From NCBI GenBank assembly GCA_027858215.1, contig JAQIDD010000045.1, positions 1 to 6,718 on the forward strand: a DNA stretch of 6,718 bases, read 5' to 3'. Positions 1-6,718 of this stretch are shown piece by piece. How positions within the stretch are numbered: position 1 is the stretch's first letter; each line of letters starts with the position of its first letter. This DNA comes from Candidatus Delongbacteria bacterium. GTDB taxonomy: Bacteria; Bacteroidota; Bacteroidia; Bacteroidales; ML635J-15. The translations under genes and the position numbers were made by a program. The notes beneath the pieces were generated by a model. The model saw nothing but the letters and a program-made list of their open reading frames with translations. It was not told where the DNA came from and did not search any database.

Positions 1-1
1 T

Positions 2-1348
2 ATATACACTGACAGTGTAGAAACTATCAAAAAAGCCTTCTGGGAAGAAAAACGCCCAGAAAAACTATCTACCCGTGAAGCTGAAATTTATGAAATGGTT
101 GATACCATCAAAACGGTAAAGGCATTTAAGCGATGGGAGACAATATTAACAACAATTGTTACAGGATATTACTCTGCAGGGCCAGTGGATTTGGGACCAA
201 TATATTCTTATATTTCAGCAAATCCTGTTGAAGGCACACGGTTGCGGCTGGGTTTTAAAACGAATACAGTTTTCTCGCCCAAACTTAAACTTGAAAGTTT
301 CGGGGCATACGGTTTCGGAGATGAAATATGGAAATACGGCGGAGGTTTTACCTATATGTTTGATGTGCTTCCACGCAGAGCCATCCATTTTTTTGCAGCA
401 TACGATTACCTTCAAATGGGCGACAGGCTCAATGCGTTACGTACAGACAATGTATTGGGAACCCTGCTGAGGCGTCCCGGCGACATACACATGTACATGG
501 CTACAAACTGGGATATTCATTATGAACATGAATTTATTGAAGGCATCAGCCTGTTTGCAGGAATGGAAATCAATAACATTTTTGCACGCCCCAATCATGA
601 TTTTCAAATACTGCCCAAAAACGCTTCGGATGTGCCCCCTGCATATCAAACCGAAAACCACCTGCAATCCACGGAATTTAACATCGGTCTTCACCTGGCT
701 CCCGGGGAAAAATTTGTACGGGGTAAATTTAACCGGATATCACTTGGGACCAAGAAACCTGTCATCAATTTGAATTTGGGCTATGCCCCTATGAATTATT
801 TTTCAAATCAGTATGAATACCTCTCTGTCAGCTTAAATTACAAACATAAAATACAATTATATCCACTTGGTGTACTACATTATGCGATTGAAGGCGGAAA
901 AGTGTTCGGTACAGCGCCTTTTCCCTTTCTTTTTGTGCACAAAGGAAATCAATCCTTTGCTTATTACGATTATGCGTTCAACCTGATGAACTTTTATGAG
1001 TTTGTTTCTGACAACTACATGTCAATTTATGCTGAACACCGGTTTGAAGGTTTTTTCCTGAGCCACATTCCCCTCATGCGCAGACTGGAATGGCGTGAAC
1101 ATATCGGATTTAAAGCTACATACGGACAAATAAGCAAAAACAACAAGGAGGTGATTGTTTTTCCACCCAATATTCATGATTTCAGAACACTTGATGACAC
1201 AAGAGAGTTGCCATATGTGGAAGTAAATGCAGGCATCAGTAACATATTAAAAATATTGCGCATTGACGCTGTCTGGCGTTTATCCCACCTCAAAAATCCC
1301 AACATCTACCCCTTTGCGGTGATGGCAAAACTGCAAATTGATTTTTGA
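2..1348 (+). CDS. DUF5686-family outer-membrane beta-barrel protein, C-terminal part (5' end outside window)
   Basis: The reading frame is open from the first bases of the window, so the ATG at 95 is an internal methionine and not the start. About 448 codons are visible, roughly the C-terminal half of a family whose members usually have some 800 residues. Upstream of Met95 the frame reads AFWEEKRPEKLSTREAEIYE, followed by a Gly/Tyr-rich stretch with LGPIYSYISANPVEGTRLRLG. I recognise this pattern as the junction and barrel of DUF5686 proteins, which generally carry an N-terminal carboxypeptidase-regulatory-like domain (not visible here). Alternating aromatic and polar strands, such as the segments around IYAEHRFEGFFL and EWREHIGFKATYG, fit transmembrane beta strands. 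The protein ends in LQIDF, and a terminal Phe is typical of Bam-inserted barrels. The family is outer-membrane and of unknown biochemical function. It reads in the same direction as the mannosidase operon but is separated from it by 255 bases, so it is probably a separate unit. Confidence 0.85.
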   Translation: MYTDSVETIKKAFWEEKRPEKLSTREAEIYEMVDTIKTVKAFKRWETILTTIVTGYYSAGPVDLGPIYSYISANPVEGTRLRLGFKTNTVFSPKLKLESFGAYGFGDEIWKYGGGFTYMFDVLPRRAIHFFAAYDYLQMGDRLNALRTDNVLGTLLRRPGDIHMYMATNWDIHYEHEFIEGISLFAGMEINNIFARPNHDFQILPKNASDVPPAYQTENHLQSTEFNIGLHLAPGEKFVRGKFNRISLGTKKPVINLNLGYAPMNYFSNQYEYLSVSLNYKHKIQLYPLGVLHYAIEGGKVFGTAPFPFLFVHKGNQSFAYYDYAFNLMNFYEFVSDNYMSIYAEHRFEGFFLSHIPLMRRLEWREHIGFKATYGQISKNNKEVIVFPPNIHDFRTLDDTRELPYVEVNAGISNILKILRIDAVWRLSHLKNPNIYPFAVMAKLQIDF

Positions 1349-1506
1349 GTTAAAGCATTCGTAAAAAGCTCACATATTATACTTCCTGTATGTGTCAGAT
1401 CACTGTAAAAAGATATTTCAATTGCAAATAGCTTTTATCTCATATCAACATCCAGAATAAATACAAGCTTAGCGATGCTTTGCTTATGTAATTTAAGGAA
1501 TCACAG

Positions 1507-1531
1507 CAATTTGCTTTTAGTCAAAGCATTG
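1507..1531. repeat. Small imperfect inverted repeat (possible hairpin) in the intergenic region
   Basis: TGCTTT (1512-1517) and AAAGCA (1523-1528) are perfect 6-base inverted arms around a 5-base loop. CAA (1507-1509) can pair with TTG (1529-1531) across a two-base bulge. The stem is short and A/T-rich, and a mixed T/A run follows it. It could be a weak terminator for the upstream gene, an operator-like site or chance in A/T-rich DNA. The same AAAGCAT word also occurs at 1352-1358, and in inverted orientation at 1475-1481. Confidence 0.25.
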
Positions 1532-1570
1532 TTTATTCAATATTGAAGTAGAATATTACTGATTTTTTAT

Positions 1571-1578
1571 TAGCTTTG
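1571..1578 (+). promoter_or_regulatory. Candidate Bacteroidota -7 promoter box upstream of the mannosidase operon
   Basis: TAGCTTTG matches the TAnnTTTG -7 consensus used by the Bacteroidota primary sigma factor. It ends 25 bases before the ATG at 1604, which would give a short leader of about 20 bases. The partner -33 element (TTTG or TTG) is poor: the nearest upstream TTG is at 1543-1545, 25 bases away, instead of the usual 19-21. The position in front of the first operon gene supports the call, while the weak -33 box leaves it uncertain. Confidence 0.35.
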
Positions 1579-1603
1579 AACCTAAAATATACCGTACAAT
1601 ACA

Positions 1604-4591
1604 ATGAAACACCGCCTTACGTTTCCAATTATTTTTACTGTGATATTTATTGCAGCCATTGTGGCTGTGCTTGTTTTTACCCCCTGGAATCACAACAAAG
1701 AAATAAAAAACCTCAGTGTTTTTGTTGATCCGTTTATTGGCACAGGGGGCCATGGGCATACCTACCCGGGAGCTAGCCTGCCTTTTGGGATGGTGCAGAT
1801 AAGCCCGGACACAAGGCTGTCAGGATGGGATGGTTGCAGTGGATACCAATATTCCGATACGGTGATTTACGGGTTTTCACATACCCATTTGTCGGGAACA
1901 GGGGTGGCTGATTACTGTGATGTGTTATTTATGCCCGTGAACGGAAACCCGGTATTTCATAATGGCATTTCTGACACCAGCAGCAATGGATATGCAAGCA
2001 GTTTTGACAAGTCATCCGAAAAAGCATTCCCGGGGTATTACGCTGTTCACCTCAGGGAACCCGATGTGTTTGCTGAATTTACCTGTACGGAACGGACAGC
2101 GTTTCATAAATATCACTACAACAAACCGGATTCAGTGATACTCATGATTGATCTTGTTCATCGTGACCAGGTGATCAATGCAGGCATTAAAAAAATCAAT
2201 CAAACCGATATCGCCGGCGTGCGGAGATCAAAATCATGGGCACAGGATCAGCAATTGTTTTTTTATGCACGGTTTTCCGATACCATAAGGGCTTACCAGG
2301 TGAAAGGAAATGAATTGAAAGAAAACAATGCATTTGATGTGTTCGGTAAAGAAGTGAGAGCTGCAGTGGGTTTTGATATCCCTGAAGACAAAACCCTGTA
2401 TGTTAAAGTTGGCATTTCAGCCGTCAGTATTGAAAGTGCCAGGGAAAACCTTGAACAAGAAGCTGAAAAAAAGGATTTTGATTCAGCGTTGGCTGATGCC
2501 AAAGATAAATGGAATGATGAACTCAGCACCATTCTTGTCCGCGGAGGCAACAGATCAGACAAAGTAACATTTTATACCGCTTTGTACCATGCTTTTTTAA
2601 GCCCTGATGTGTTTAGCGATTGTGATGGATACTACAGGGGTACTGATAAAAAAAATCATCACTCCGATGAACACACGCAATACACAGTATTTTCACTCTG
2701 GGATACCTATCGCGCTACACACCCATTGTTTACCATCACCCAAACGGAAAGAACAAAGGACTTTGTCCGTACCATGTTAACACATTATCAGGAAGGCGGT
2801 AAATTACCGGTTTGGGAACTGGCAGGCAATTACACGGGATGCATGATCGGATACCATGCTGTTCCTGTCATATACGATGCTTATAAAAAAGGCATTGTCT
2901 CTGGAAATGAGGAACTTGCGCTGGAGGCAATGCAACATTCTGCAACACTGCCACAGCTGGGATTGCCTGCATGGATGAAGAAGGGATATATTGGCATTGA
3001 AGATGAACATGAATCGGTGTCTAAAGCGCTTGAATATGCGTTTGATGACTGGTGCATTGCCATGATGGCCAAAAAAACCGGAAACAATGATGTGTACAAG
3101 GAATTCATTAACCGCGCGCAACAATACAAAAACCATTTTGATCTGGAAACGAAACTCATGCGGCCACGTCTCAATGGTGGATGGAAAACGGATTTTGATC
3201 CCGCTGAGGTGGATTTCAATTATACCGAAGCAAACGCATGGCAATACAGTTTTTATGTTCCCCATGACATTAACTCATGGATAAACCTGATGGGTGGTAA
3301 GGATTCACTTGACGTGATGCTCGACAGGCTTTTCAATGCCGGCAAAAGTAATCAGGGGCGTCACCAGGTGGATATCACAGGCCTCATTGGTCAGTATGCC
3401 CACGGTAATGAACCCAGCCACCACATTGCTTATTTGTATAATTACTGTGGAAAGCCCTGGAAAACGCAAAAGCGCGTCAAGCAGATCATGAATAATTTTT
3501 ATACCACCATGCCGGATGGTTACATCGGGAATGAAGATTGCGGGCAAATGTCAGCTTGGTTTGTCATGTCTGCCATGGGATTTTATCCCGTTAATCCTGC
3601 AAATGGCATTTATGACTTTGGTAGCCCCTTGTTTGATACATGCCTCATACAGCTTGAAAACAACAAGAGATTTTCCATCACCGCCGAAAATTTGTCGCCA
3701 GAAAACATATACATTCAATCTGTCACATTGAACGATGAGGATTATAACAAAACCTATATACGGCATGAAAACATCATGGCCGGGGGAGAATTGCATTTTG
3801 TTATGGGACATAAGCCCAATAAACAATATGGCAGCAGCGATGATGATGCATATCATTCTGAAATCAAAGCTGATCCAATTGTGATTTGTCCTGTGATAGA
3901 ATCTGAACACCGGGTATTTACCGATTCTGTGAAAATCAGCATGTCATCTGCACAGAAAGGGAATATAAACATATTTTACACCACCGACGGCAGTGTTCCG
4001 GACAGGGAATCCAAGGCATTTACAGATGATTTTTACGTATCAGAATCCTGCCAAATCAAAGCCATCGCATGCACTGATAACAATAAATCAGGTGTGGTTT
4101 CAGCAAGGTTTTCAAAACTGGATCCATTGGTTTCACTCACGTTGCATACCAAATACAGCAATCAATATGCCGCCGACGGGGACAATGCTCTTATTGATGG
4201 CATCCGCGGAGGAAAAGATTTCAGAACAGGGCAGTGGCAGGGATACCAGGGACAGAACATTGAAGCTGTTGTTGATCTTGGGAGTGAAAAAATCTTGTCT
4301 GTAATTGGGGTAAGGTTTTTACAGGACATAAAAAGCTGGATTTGGATGCCTGACAAAGTTGTGATTTTGGTGGCTGATAATTCAAAACGGTTTACAACAT
4401 TGGCTGACATTGATCCGAAGACTGGTGATGCAGCTTATGGACAGTTTGTGGAAAGTGTTGAAGCAGAAACCAATGAAAAGAAAATCAGATACATAAAAAT
4501 AACGGCTAAATATCCCGGAACCATTCCTGACTGGCACCCGGGAGCCGGTAATGCTTCATGGATGTTTGCAGATGAGATTTATTTTGAATAA
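1604..4591 (+). CDS. Secreted GH92 family exo-alpha-mannosidase with CHB_HEX_C-like and F5/8 type C domains
   Basis: A 995-residue glycoside hydrolase family 92 enzyme. GH92 members are Ca2+-dependent, inverting exo-alpha-mannosidases that trim mannose from N-glycans or mannans. Residues about 7-26 form a hydrophobic segment (signal peptide or signal anchor) with no lipobox Cys. The family opens with VDPFIGTGGHGHTYPG (41-56), followed by SLWDTYR (364-370), PVWELAGNYTGCMIGYH (402-418), TEANAWQY (541-548), HGNEPSHH (600-607) and GNEDCGQMSAW (642-652). From what I recall of characterised members, Glu542 is the likely general acid, and the acidic residues of GNEDCGQ belong to the base/substrate site. 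After the usual end of the family (about 750), residues about 760-835 resemble a CHB_HEX_C domain (IFYTTDGSVPD). Residues about 843-995 resemble an F5/8 type C sugar-binding domain (GQNIEAVVDLGS...). That explains the extra length over a typical 700-770. The ATG at 1604 is the only reasonable start, since the upstream frame is closed by TAA at 1583. The leader is A-rich without an SD sequence. Linkage preference (alpha-1,2, -1,3, -1,4 or -1,6) cannot be read from sequence alone. Confidence 0.95.
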   Translation: MKHRLTFPIIFTVIFIAAIVAVLVFTPWNHNKEIKNLSVFVDPFIGTGGHGHTYPGASLPFGMVQISPDTRLSGWDGCSGYQYSDTVIYGFSHTHLSGTGVADYCDVLFMPVNGNPVFHNGISDTSSNGYASSFDKSSEKAFPGYYAVHLREPDVFAEFTCTERTAFHKYHYNKPDSVILMIDLVHRDQVINAGIKKINQTDIAGVRRSKSWAQDQQLFFYARFSDTIRAYQVKGNELKENNAFDVFGKEVRAAVGFDIPEDKTLYVKVGISAVSIESARENLEQEAEKKDFDSALADAKDKWNDELSTILVRGGNRSDKVTFYTALYHAFLSPDVFSDCDGYYRGTDKKNHHSDEHTQYTVFSLWDTYRATHPLFTITQTERTKDFVRTMLTHYQEGGKLPVWELAGNYTGCMIGYHAVPVIYDAYKKGIVSGNEELALEAMQHSATLPQLGLPAWMKKGYIGIEDEHESVSKALEYAFDDWCIAMMAKKTGNNDVYKEFINRAQQYKNHFDLETKLMRPRLNGGWKTDFDPAEVDFNYTEANAWQYSFYVPHDINSWINLMGGKDSLDVMLDRLFNAGKSNQGRHQVDITGLIGQYAHGNEPSHHIAYLYNYCGKPWKTQKRVKQIMNNFYTTMPDGYIGNEDCGQMSAWFVMSAMGFYPVNPANGIYDFGSPLFDTCLIQLENNKRFSITAENLSPENIYIQSVTLNDEDYNKTYIRHENIMAGGELHFVMGHKPNKQYGSSDDDAYHSEIKADPIVICPVIESEHRVFTDSVKISMSSAQKGNINIFYTTDGSVPDRESKAFTDDFYVSESCQIKAIACTDNNKSGVVSARFSKLDPLVSLTLHTKYSNQYAADGDNALIDGIRGGKDFRTGQWQGYQGQNIEAVVDLGSEKILSVIGVRFLQDIKSWIWMPDKVVILVADNSKRFTTLADIDPKTGDAAYGQFVESVEAETNEKKIRYIKITAKYPGTIPDWHPGAGNASWMFADEIYFE

Positions 4592-5351
4592 CATATACAT
4601 ACTGGGCAGTGTTGTTTTGATCATATTGTCATCGGTATGTTGCAACTCAAAGAATGAAACCGGGTTTGTGTTTGAAGACCAGGTATCACAACAACAGCAC
4701 ATTGACTCACTGATTCGCAACGTTCCTTCCTACGAAGATATCGTGAAACCATTGAAAGAATCAGGGATACAATTTCAGTCTCAGCTTTTAAATCTTCAAA
4801 CCTTACCGGTTCAGGATAAACAAAGCATAGTGGCTTTGCAAACAGGTGTATTACTGAGTGACATGGCTTATTGCCGGTATTTTGAACAAGTGCACAAAGC
4901 CATGTTTTTGTCATCGCAGATTGAAGACCGCATGCAGGCACTGAATATTCCCACAGGGGAAATCCAGCAAATCGGGATAGAGCTTGAAACACACATGTAT
5001 TCGCGTGATACGGTTATGGAGATATTATCAGAAGCATATACTGATTTGAATGATGGCCTGATGAAATCCAAAAGGACAGGAATATCTGCCCTTATCATGA
5101 CAGGGGCGTGGATTGAATCCAGTCGTTTGATGCTTGCTGACAATACCGTATCTGACGACATGGTTTCTCAGCATTGGAAAAAACACCGTGACGTGTTATC
5201 CTCTCTATTACCATTGATTGATGCGTTTGAATCCGGGATCCCGGAAAATCTGTTACCGGCATTAAATGAACTAACTGAATGTCAGGAAAGAAACAAAGCA
5301 CTGAAAAAAATTAAAATCCTACACAACCAAATTTTTAAAAACCAGGTTTGA
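4572..5351 (+). CDS. Putative lipoprotein of unknown function, coupled to the mannosidase gene
   Basis: I do not recognise a named family. The preferred start is the ATG at 4572, giving 259 residues, because it places a classical export signal at the very N-terminus: MRF, then a hydrophobic core ILGSVVLIILSSV, then a Cys-Cys pair (residues 23-24) followed by NSKNE. This looks like a lipoprotein signal, although Val at -1 of the first Cys (or Cys at -1 of the second) departs from the strict lipobox. An in-frame ATG at 4551 would add seven polar residues in front of the signal and is less likely. The mature part appears helical and Cys-poor, with an aromatic stretch MAYCRYFEQVHKAMFL and a segment SALIMTGAWIESSRLML. 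I have an impression of similar GGWIE-type helical lipoproteins being conserved in Bacteroidales, but that is memory and not a search. The gene starts 20 bases inside the end of the mannosidase gene and its stop overlaps the methyltransferase start, so it is co-translated with both. Predicted location: periplasmic, or facing the outer membrane. Confidence 0.8.
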   Translation: MRFILNNIYILGSVVLIILSSVCCNSKNETGFVFEDQVSQQQHIDSLIRNVPSYEDIVKPLKESGIQFQSQLLNLQTLPVQDKQSIVALQTGVLLSDMAYCRYFEQVHKAMFLSSQIEDRMQALNIPTGEIQQIGIELETHMYSRDTVMEILSEAYTDLNDGLMKSKRTGISALIMTGAWIESSRLMLADNTVSDDMVSQHWKKHRDVLSSLLPLIDAFESGIPENLLPALNELTECQERNKALKKIKILHNQIFKNQV

Positions 5352-6328
5352 GTAAGGCAAAATCGTATATATCGGTAGGGGATTTTATTGACTTGTTTTA
5401 CAAAGTAAAGCAAAAGGGCTTGCATGTATTATTTTCCAAATTCCGGCTTATGAATCAGTCCCGAACAAAATCAAAGTGGAATACAGCGGAGTCGTCATCT
5501 GATTTCTGGGTGATTCCCCGGGTAAGGAAACGGTGGAATGAAAAATGCACCGGAGATCCTGACCTGTCGTATGAAGATTATTTAATGAAAACACACCTGA
5601 TGGATTCAAACAACCTGAAAATGTTATCCGTTGGATGCGGAACCGGTGCCAGGGAGCGTCATTTTGCAACATACTCCAATTTTGCTTTGATTGAGGGTAT
5701 TGATATGGCTGAAAAGCAGATTGAAAAGGCAAGTCGATATGCTGCTGAAGCAAACATGCAAAGCATAAGATACTTAACAGGGAATTTTTTAAATCACGAT
5801 TTTAAGCCCGAATCTTATGATGTCATCTTGTTTAATTCCAGCCTGCATCATTTTAAAGGCATTTCAAAATTGTTGCAAACAAAAGTAAAACCATTGCTCA
5901 AAGCAGGAGGCTTGCTTGTTATCTTCGAATATGTCGGCCCAAACAGATTGCAATGGACTCCGGAGCAGTTGAAATTTGCAAACAAGGTATTGAAATCATT
6001 GCCTGATACATACAAATTCAGGTATAATTCTTCTTCTGTAAAACAACACATTTACCGCCCCGGGCTGCTTAGAATGTTGGCTGTAGATCCATCCGAAGCG
6101 GTGGATTCCGAATCCATACTTCCTGCCATACACGGGCATTTCAAAACGGTTGAAGAAAAACAAATGGGATGGGACATTACGCATCTTTTATTCAAAGATA
6201 TAGGCCACAATTTTTTAAATGAAGATGAGGAAACAACAGCATGGCTTGAGCACATTTTTGAGCAGGAAGATCAGTATTTGGAAAAAACAGGCCGGAGTGA
6301 TGCTGTATTTGGTGTTTACAGGAAATGA
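5348..6328 (+). CDS. Class I SAM-dependent methyltransferase (Methyltransf_11/25-like), TTG start
   Basis: A 326-residue cytoplasmic methyltransferase. Motif I for SAM binding is VGCGTG (residues 95-100). The acidic residue expected to hold the SAM ribose is Asp119 in EGID, and the post-II segment is YDVILFNSSLHHF (157-169), followed by LLKAGGLLVIFEYVGPNRLQW. The preceding FWVIPRVRKRWNEKCTG segment and the following 'QWTPEQL' segment are, from family memory, typical of methyltransferases found in glycan or surface-polysaccharide clusters. The acceptor is not predictable. The start is TTG at 5348, overlapping the previous stop as TTGA. It is the only start candidate between the in-frame stop at 5336-5338 and the next ATG at 5450. 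The ATG would remove 34 residues, including an amphipathic helix (DLFYKVKQKGLHVLFSKF) that looks like part of the protein. The overlap points to translational coupling with the lipoprotein gene. No signal peptide or membrane segment is seen. Confidence 0.9.
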   Translation: MSKAKSYISVGDFIDLFYKVKQKGLHVLFSKFRLMNQSRTKSKWNTAESSSDFWVIPRVRKRWNEKCTGDPDLSYEDYLMKTHLMDSNNLKMLSVGCGTGARERHFATYSNFALIEGIDMAEKQIEKASRYAAEANMQSIRYLTGNFLNHDFKPESYDVILFNSSLHHFKGISKLLQTKVKPLLKAGGLLVIFEYVGPNRLQWTPEQLKFANKVLKSLPDTYKFRYNSSSVKQHIYRPGLLRMLAVDPSEAVDSESILPAIHGHFKTVEEKQMGWDITHLLFKDIGHNFLNEDEETTAWLEHIFEQEDQYLEKTGRSDAVFGVYRK

Positions 6329-6367
6329 CATCACACTCTCCCGTTTGCCTGTATTCTTATAGCTGCA

Positions 6368-6718
6368 TCAGGATTTACCTTTTGTTTTTTGTTTCCTGAA
6401 TTCAACAATCAATCCACCCAGCAACACCACAAAGAAAAGAGCAGAGGATGCATGGCTGATTGCATTACCGGTGGTATAGGATTTTGGTTCAAAACGAAAT
6501 TCTATGTTGTGTTTTCCCGGTGGCACACACATGGCTCTGAGCACATAATTGGCACAGAAATGCGGATGTTCTTCCCCGTCAATGAAGCTTTTCCATCCGT
6601 GGGGATAATAGATTTCAGAAAATACCGCCAATTGCTTTTTATTTGCAGAATAATTGTATTTCAATTTATCCGGGGCATAGTAAGTTAACGTGATGCTTGC
6701 AGTGGAATCGTGTGCAGG
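6368..6718 (-). CDS. YfhO-family membrane protein, C-terminal end (5' part outside window)
   Basis: On the minus strand the frame is open from the window edge to a TGA at 6370-6368, giving 117 codons. The TTG at 6664 is an internal Leu codon and not a start, because the frame continues upstream as ASITLTYYAPDKLKYNYSAN. The segment LAVFSEIYYPHGWKSFIDG, followed by NYVLRAMCVPPGKHNIEFRF and a SYTTGN motif, is the characteristic periplasmic tail of YfhO-type multi-spanning proteins. A last transmembrane helix (ASSALFFVVLLGGLIVEF) and a basic KQKTKGKS end follow. Full-length Bacteroidota members usually have about 800 residues. YfhO-type proteins are thought to be GT-C-like membrane glycosyltransferases or lipid-linked sugar-handling proteins (linked to glycosylation of lipoteichoic acid in Gram-positives). 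The function in Bacteroidota is not settled. The gene converges on the methyltransferase gene, with 39 bases between the two stops. Confidence 0.9.
   Translation of the reverse strand, partial: PAHDSTASITLTYYAPDKLKYNYSANKKQLAVFSEIYYPHGWKSFIDGEEHPHFCANYVLRAMCVPPGKHNIEFRFEPKSYTTGNAISHASSALFFVVLLGGLIVEFRKQKTKGKS

Noticed and set aside
95..97. ATG at 95 as the start of the first gene
   Set aside because: The same frame is open without a stop back to base 2 and encodes family-conserved residues (FWEEKRP...), so this is an internal Met of a gene cut by the window edge.
1346..1375. Possible TGAG/CTCA hairpin terminator just after the DUF5686 gene
   Set aside because: Only four base pairs form around a long A-rich loop, with no T run after it, so it is too weak to call.
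2804..3265. Minus-strand open frame of 153 codons inside the mannosidase gene
   Set aside because: It lies opposite strongly conserved GH92 motifs and its product is a Cys/His/Phe-rich shadow with no recognisable domain.
4551..4571. Upstream ATG at 4551 for the lipoprotein gene
   Set aside because: It would put MLHGCLQ in front of a complete signal peptide starting at 4572. The seven extra residues are simply the out-of-frame end of the mannosidase gene.
4621..4992. Minus-strand open frame of 123 codons opposite the lipoprotein gene
   Set aside because: Its composition is that of an antisense shadow, it has no family features, and the plus-strand gene there has a clean export signal and operon overlaps.
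6389..6688. Plus-strand open frame of 99 codons at the right end
   Set aside because: It is antisense to the conserved YfhO tail, which is clearly coding on the minus strand and continues past the window edge.
1..6718. Search for tRNA, rRNA, CRISPR repeats, insertion-sequence ends, riboswitches and defence or phage genes
   Set aside because: No cloverleaf, regularly spaced repeats, transposase motifs or terminal inverted repeats were seen. Nearly all of the window is explained by the five genes.

Overview
This is a stretch of chromosome from a member of the Bacteroidota, most likely a free-living or gut-associated Bacteroidales/Marinilabiliales-type lineage. That assignment is inferred from four things: a DUF5686-type outer-membrane barrel, a YfhO-type membrane protein with the characteristic 'AVFSEIYYPHGW' tail, a secreted GH92 alpha-mannosidase, and A/T-rich leaders without Shine-Dalgarno sequences (one carrying a TAnnTTTG box). 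Genes fill almost the whole window. No tRNA, rRNA, CRISPR array, insertion sequence or phage gene was seen.

Layout: (1) 2-1348 (+) is the C-terminal part of a DUF5686 outer-membrane protein whose start lies before the window. (2) 1349-1603 is a 255-base A/T-rich intergenic region with a Bacteroidota-like -7 box, a small hairpin and recurring AAAGCA/TGCTTT words. (3) 1604-4591 (+) is a large GH92 exo-alpha-mannosidase with a chitobiase/hexosaminidase C-terminal-like domain and an F5/8 type C (discoidin-like) domain. (4) 4572-5351 (+) is a probable lipoprotein of unknown function whose start lies inside the end of the GH92 gene. (5) 5348-6328 (+) is a class I SAM-dependent methyltransferase that starts on TTG and overlaps the preceding stop as TTGA. 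(6) 6368-6718 (-) is the C-terminal end of a YfhO-family membrane protein that converges on the operon and runs out of the window.

Genes 3-5 overlap end to start and almost certainly form one translationally coupled transcription unit. The likely arrangement is an extracytoplasmic mannosidase, an envelope lipoprotein and a cytoplasmic methyltransferase resembling those found in glycan or surface-polysaccharide clusters. No SusC/SusD pair, sensor or transporter is visible, so it does not look like a classical polysaccharide-utilisation locus within these limits. A role in turnover or remodelling of mannose-containing glycans is plausible but is inference. I did not find a clearly unprecedented system. 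The least explained element is the coupled lipoprotein between the mannosidase and the methyltransferase.
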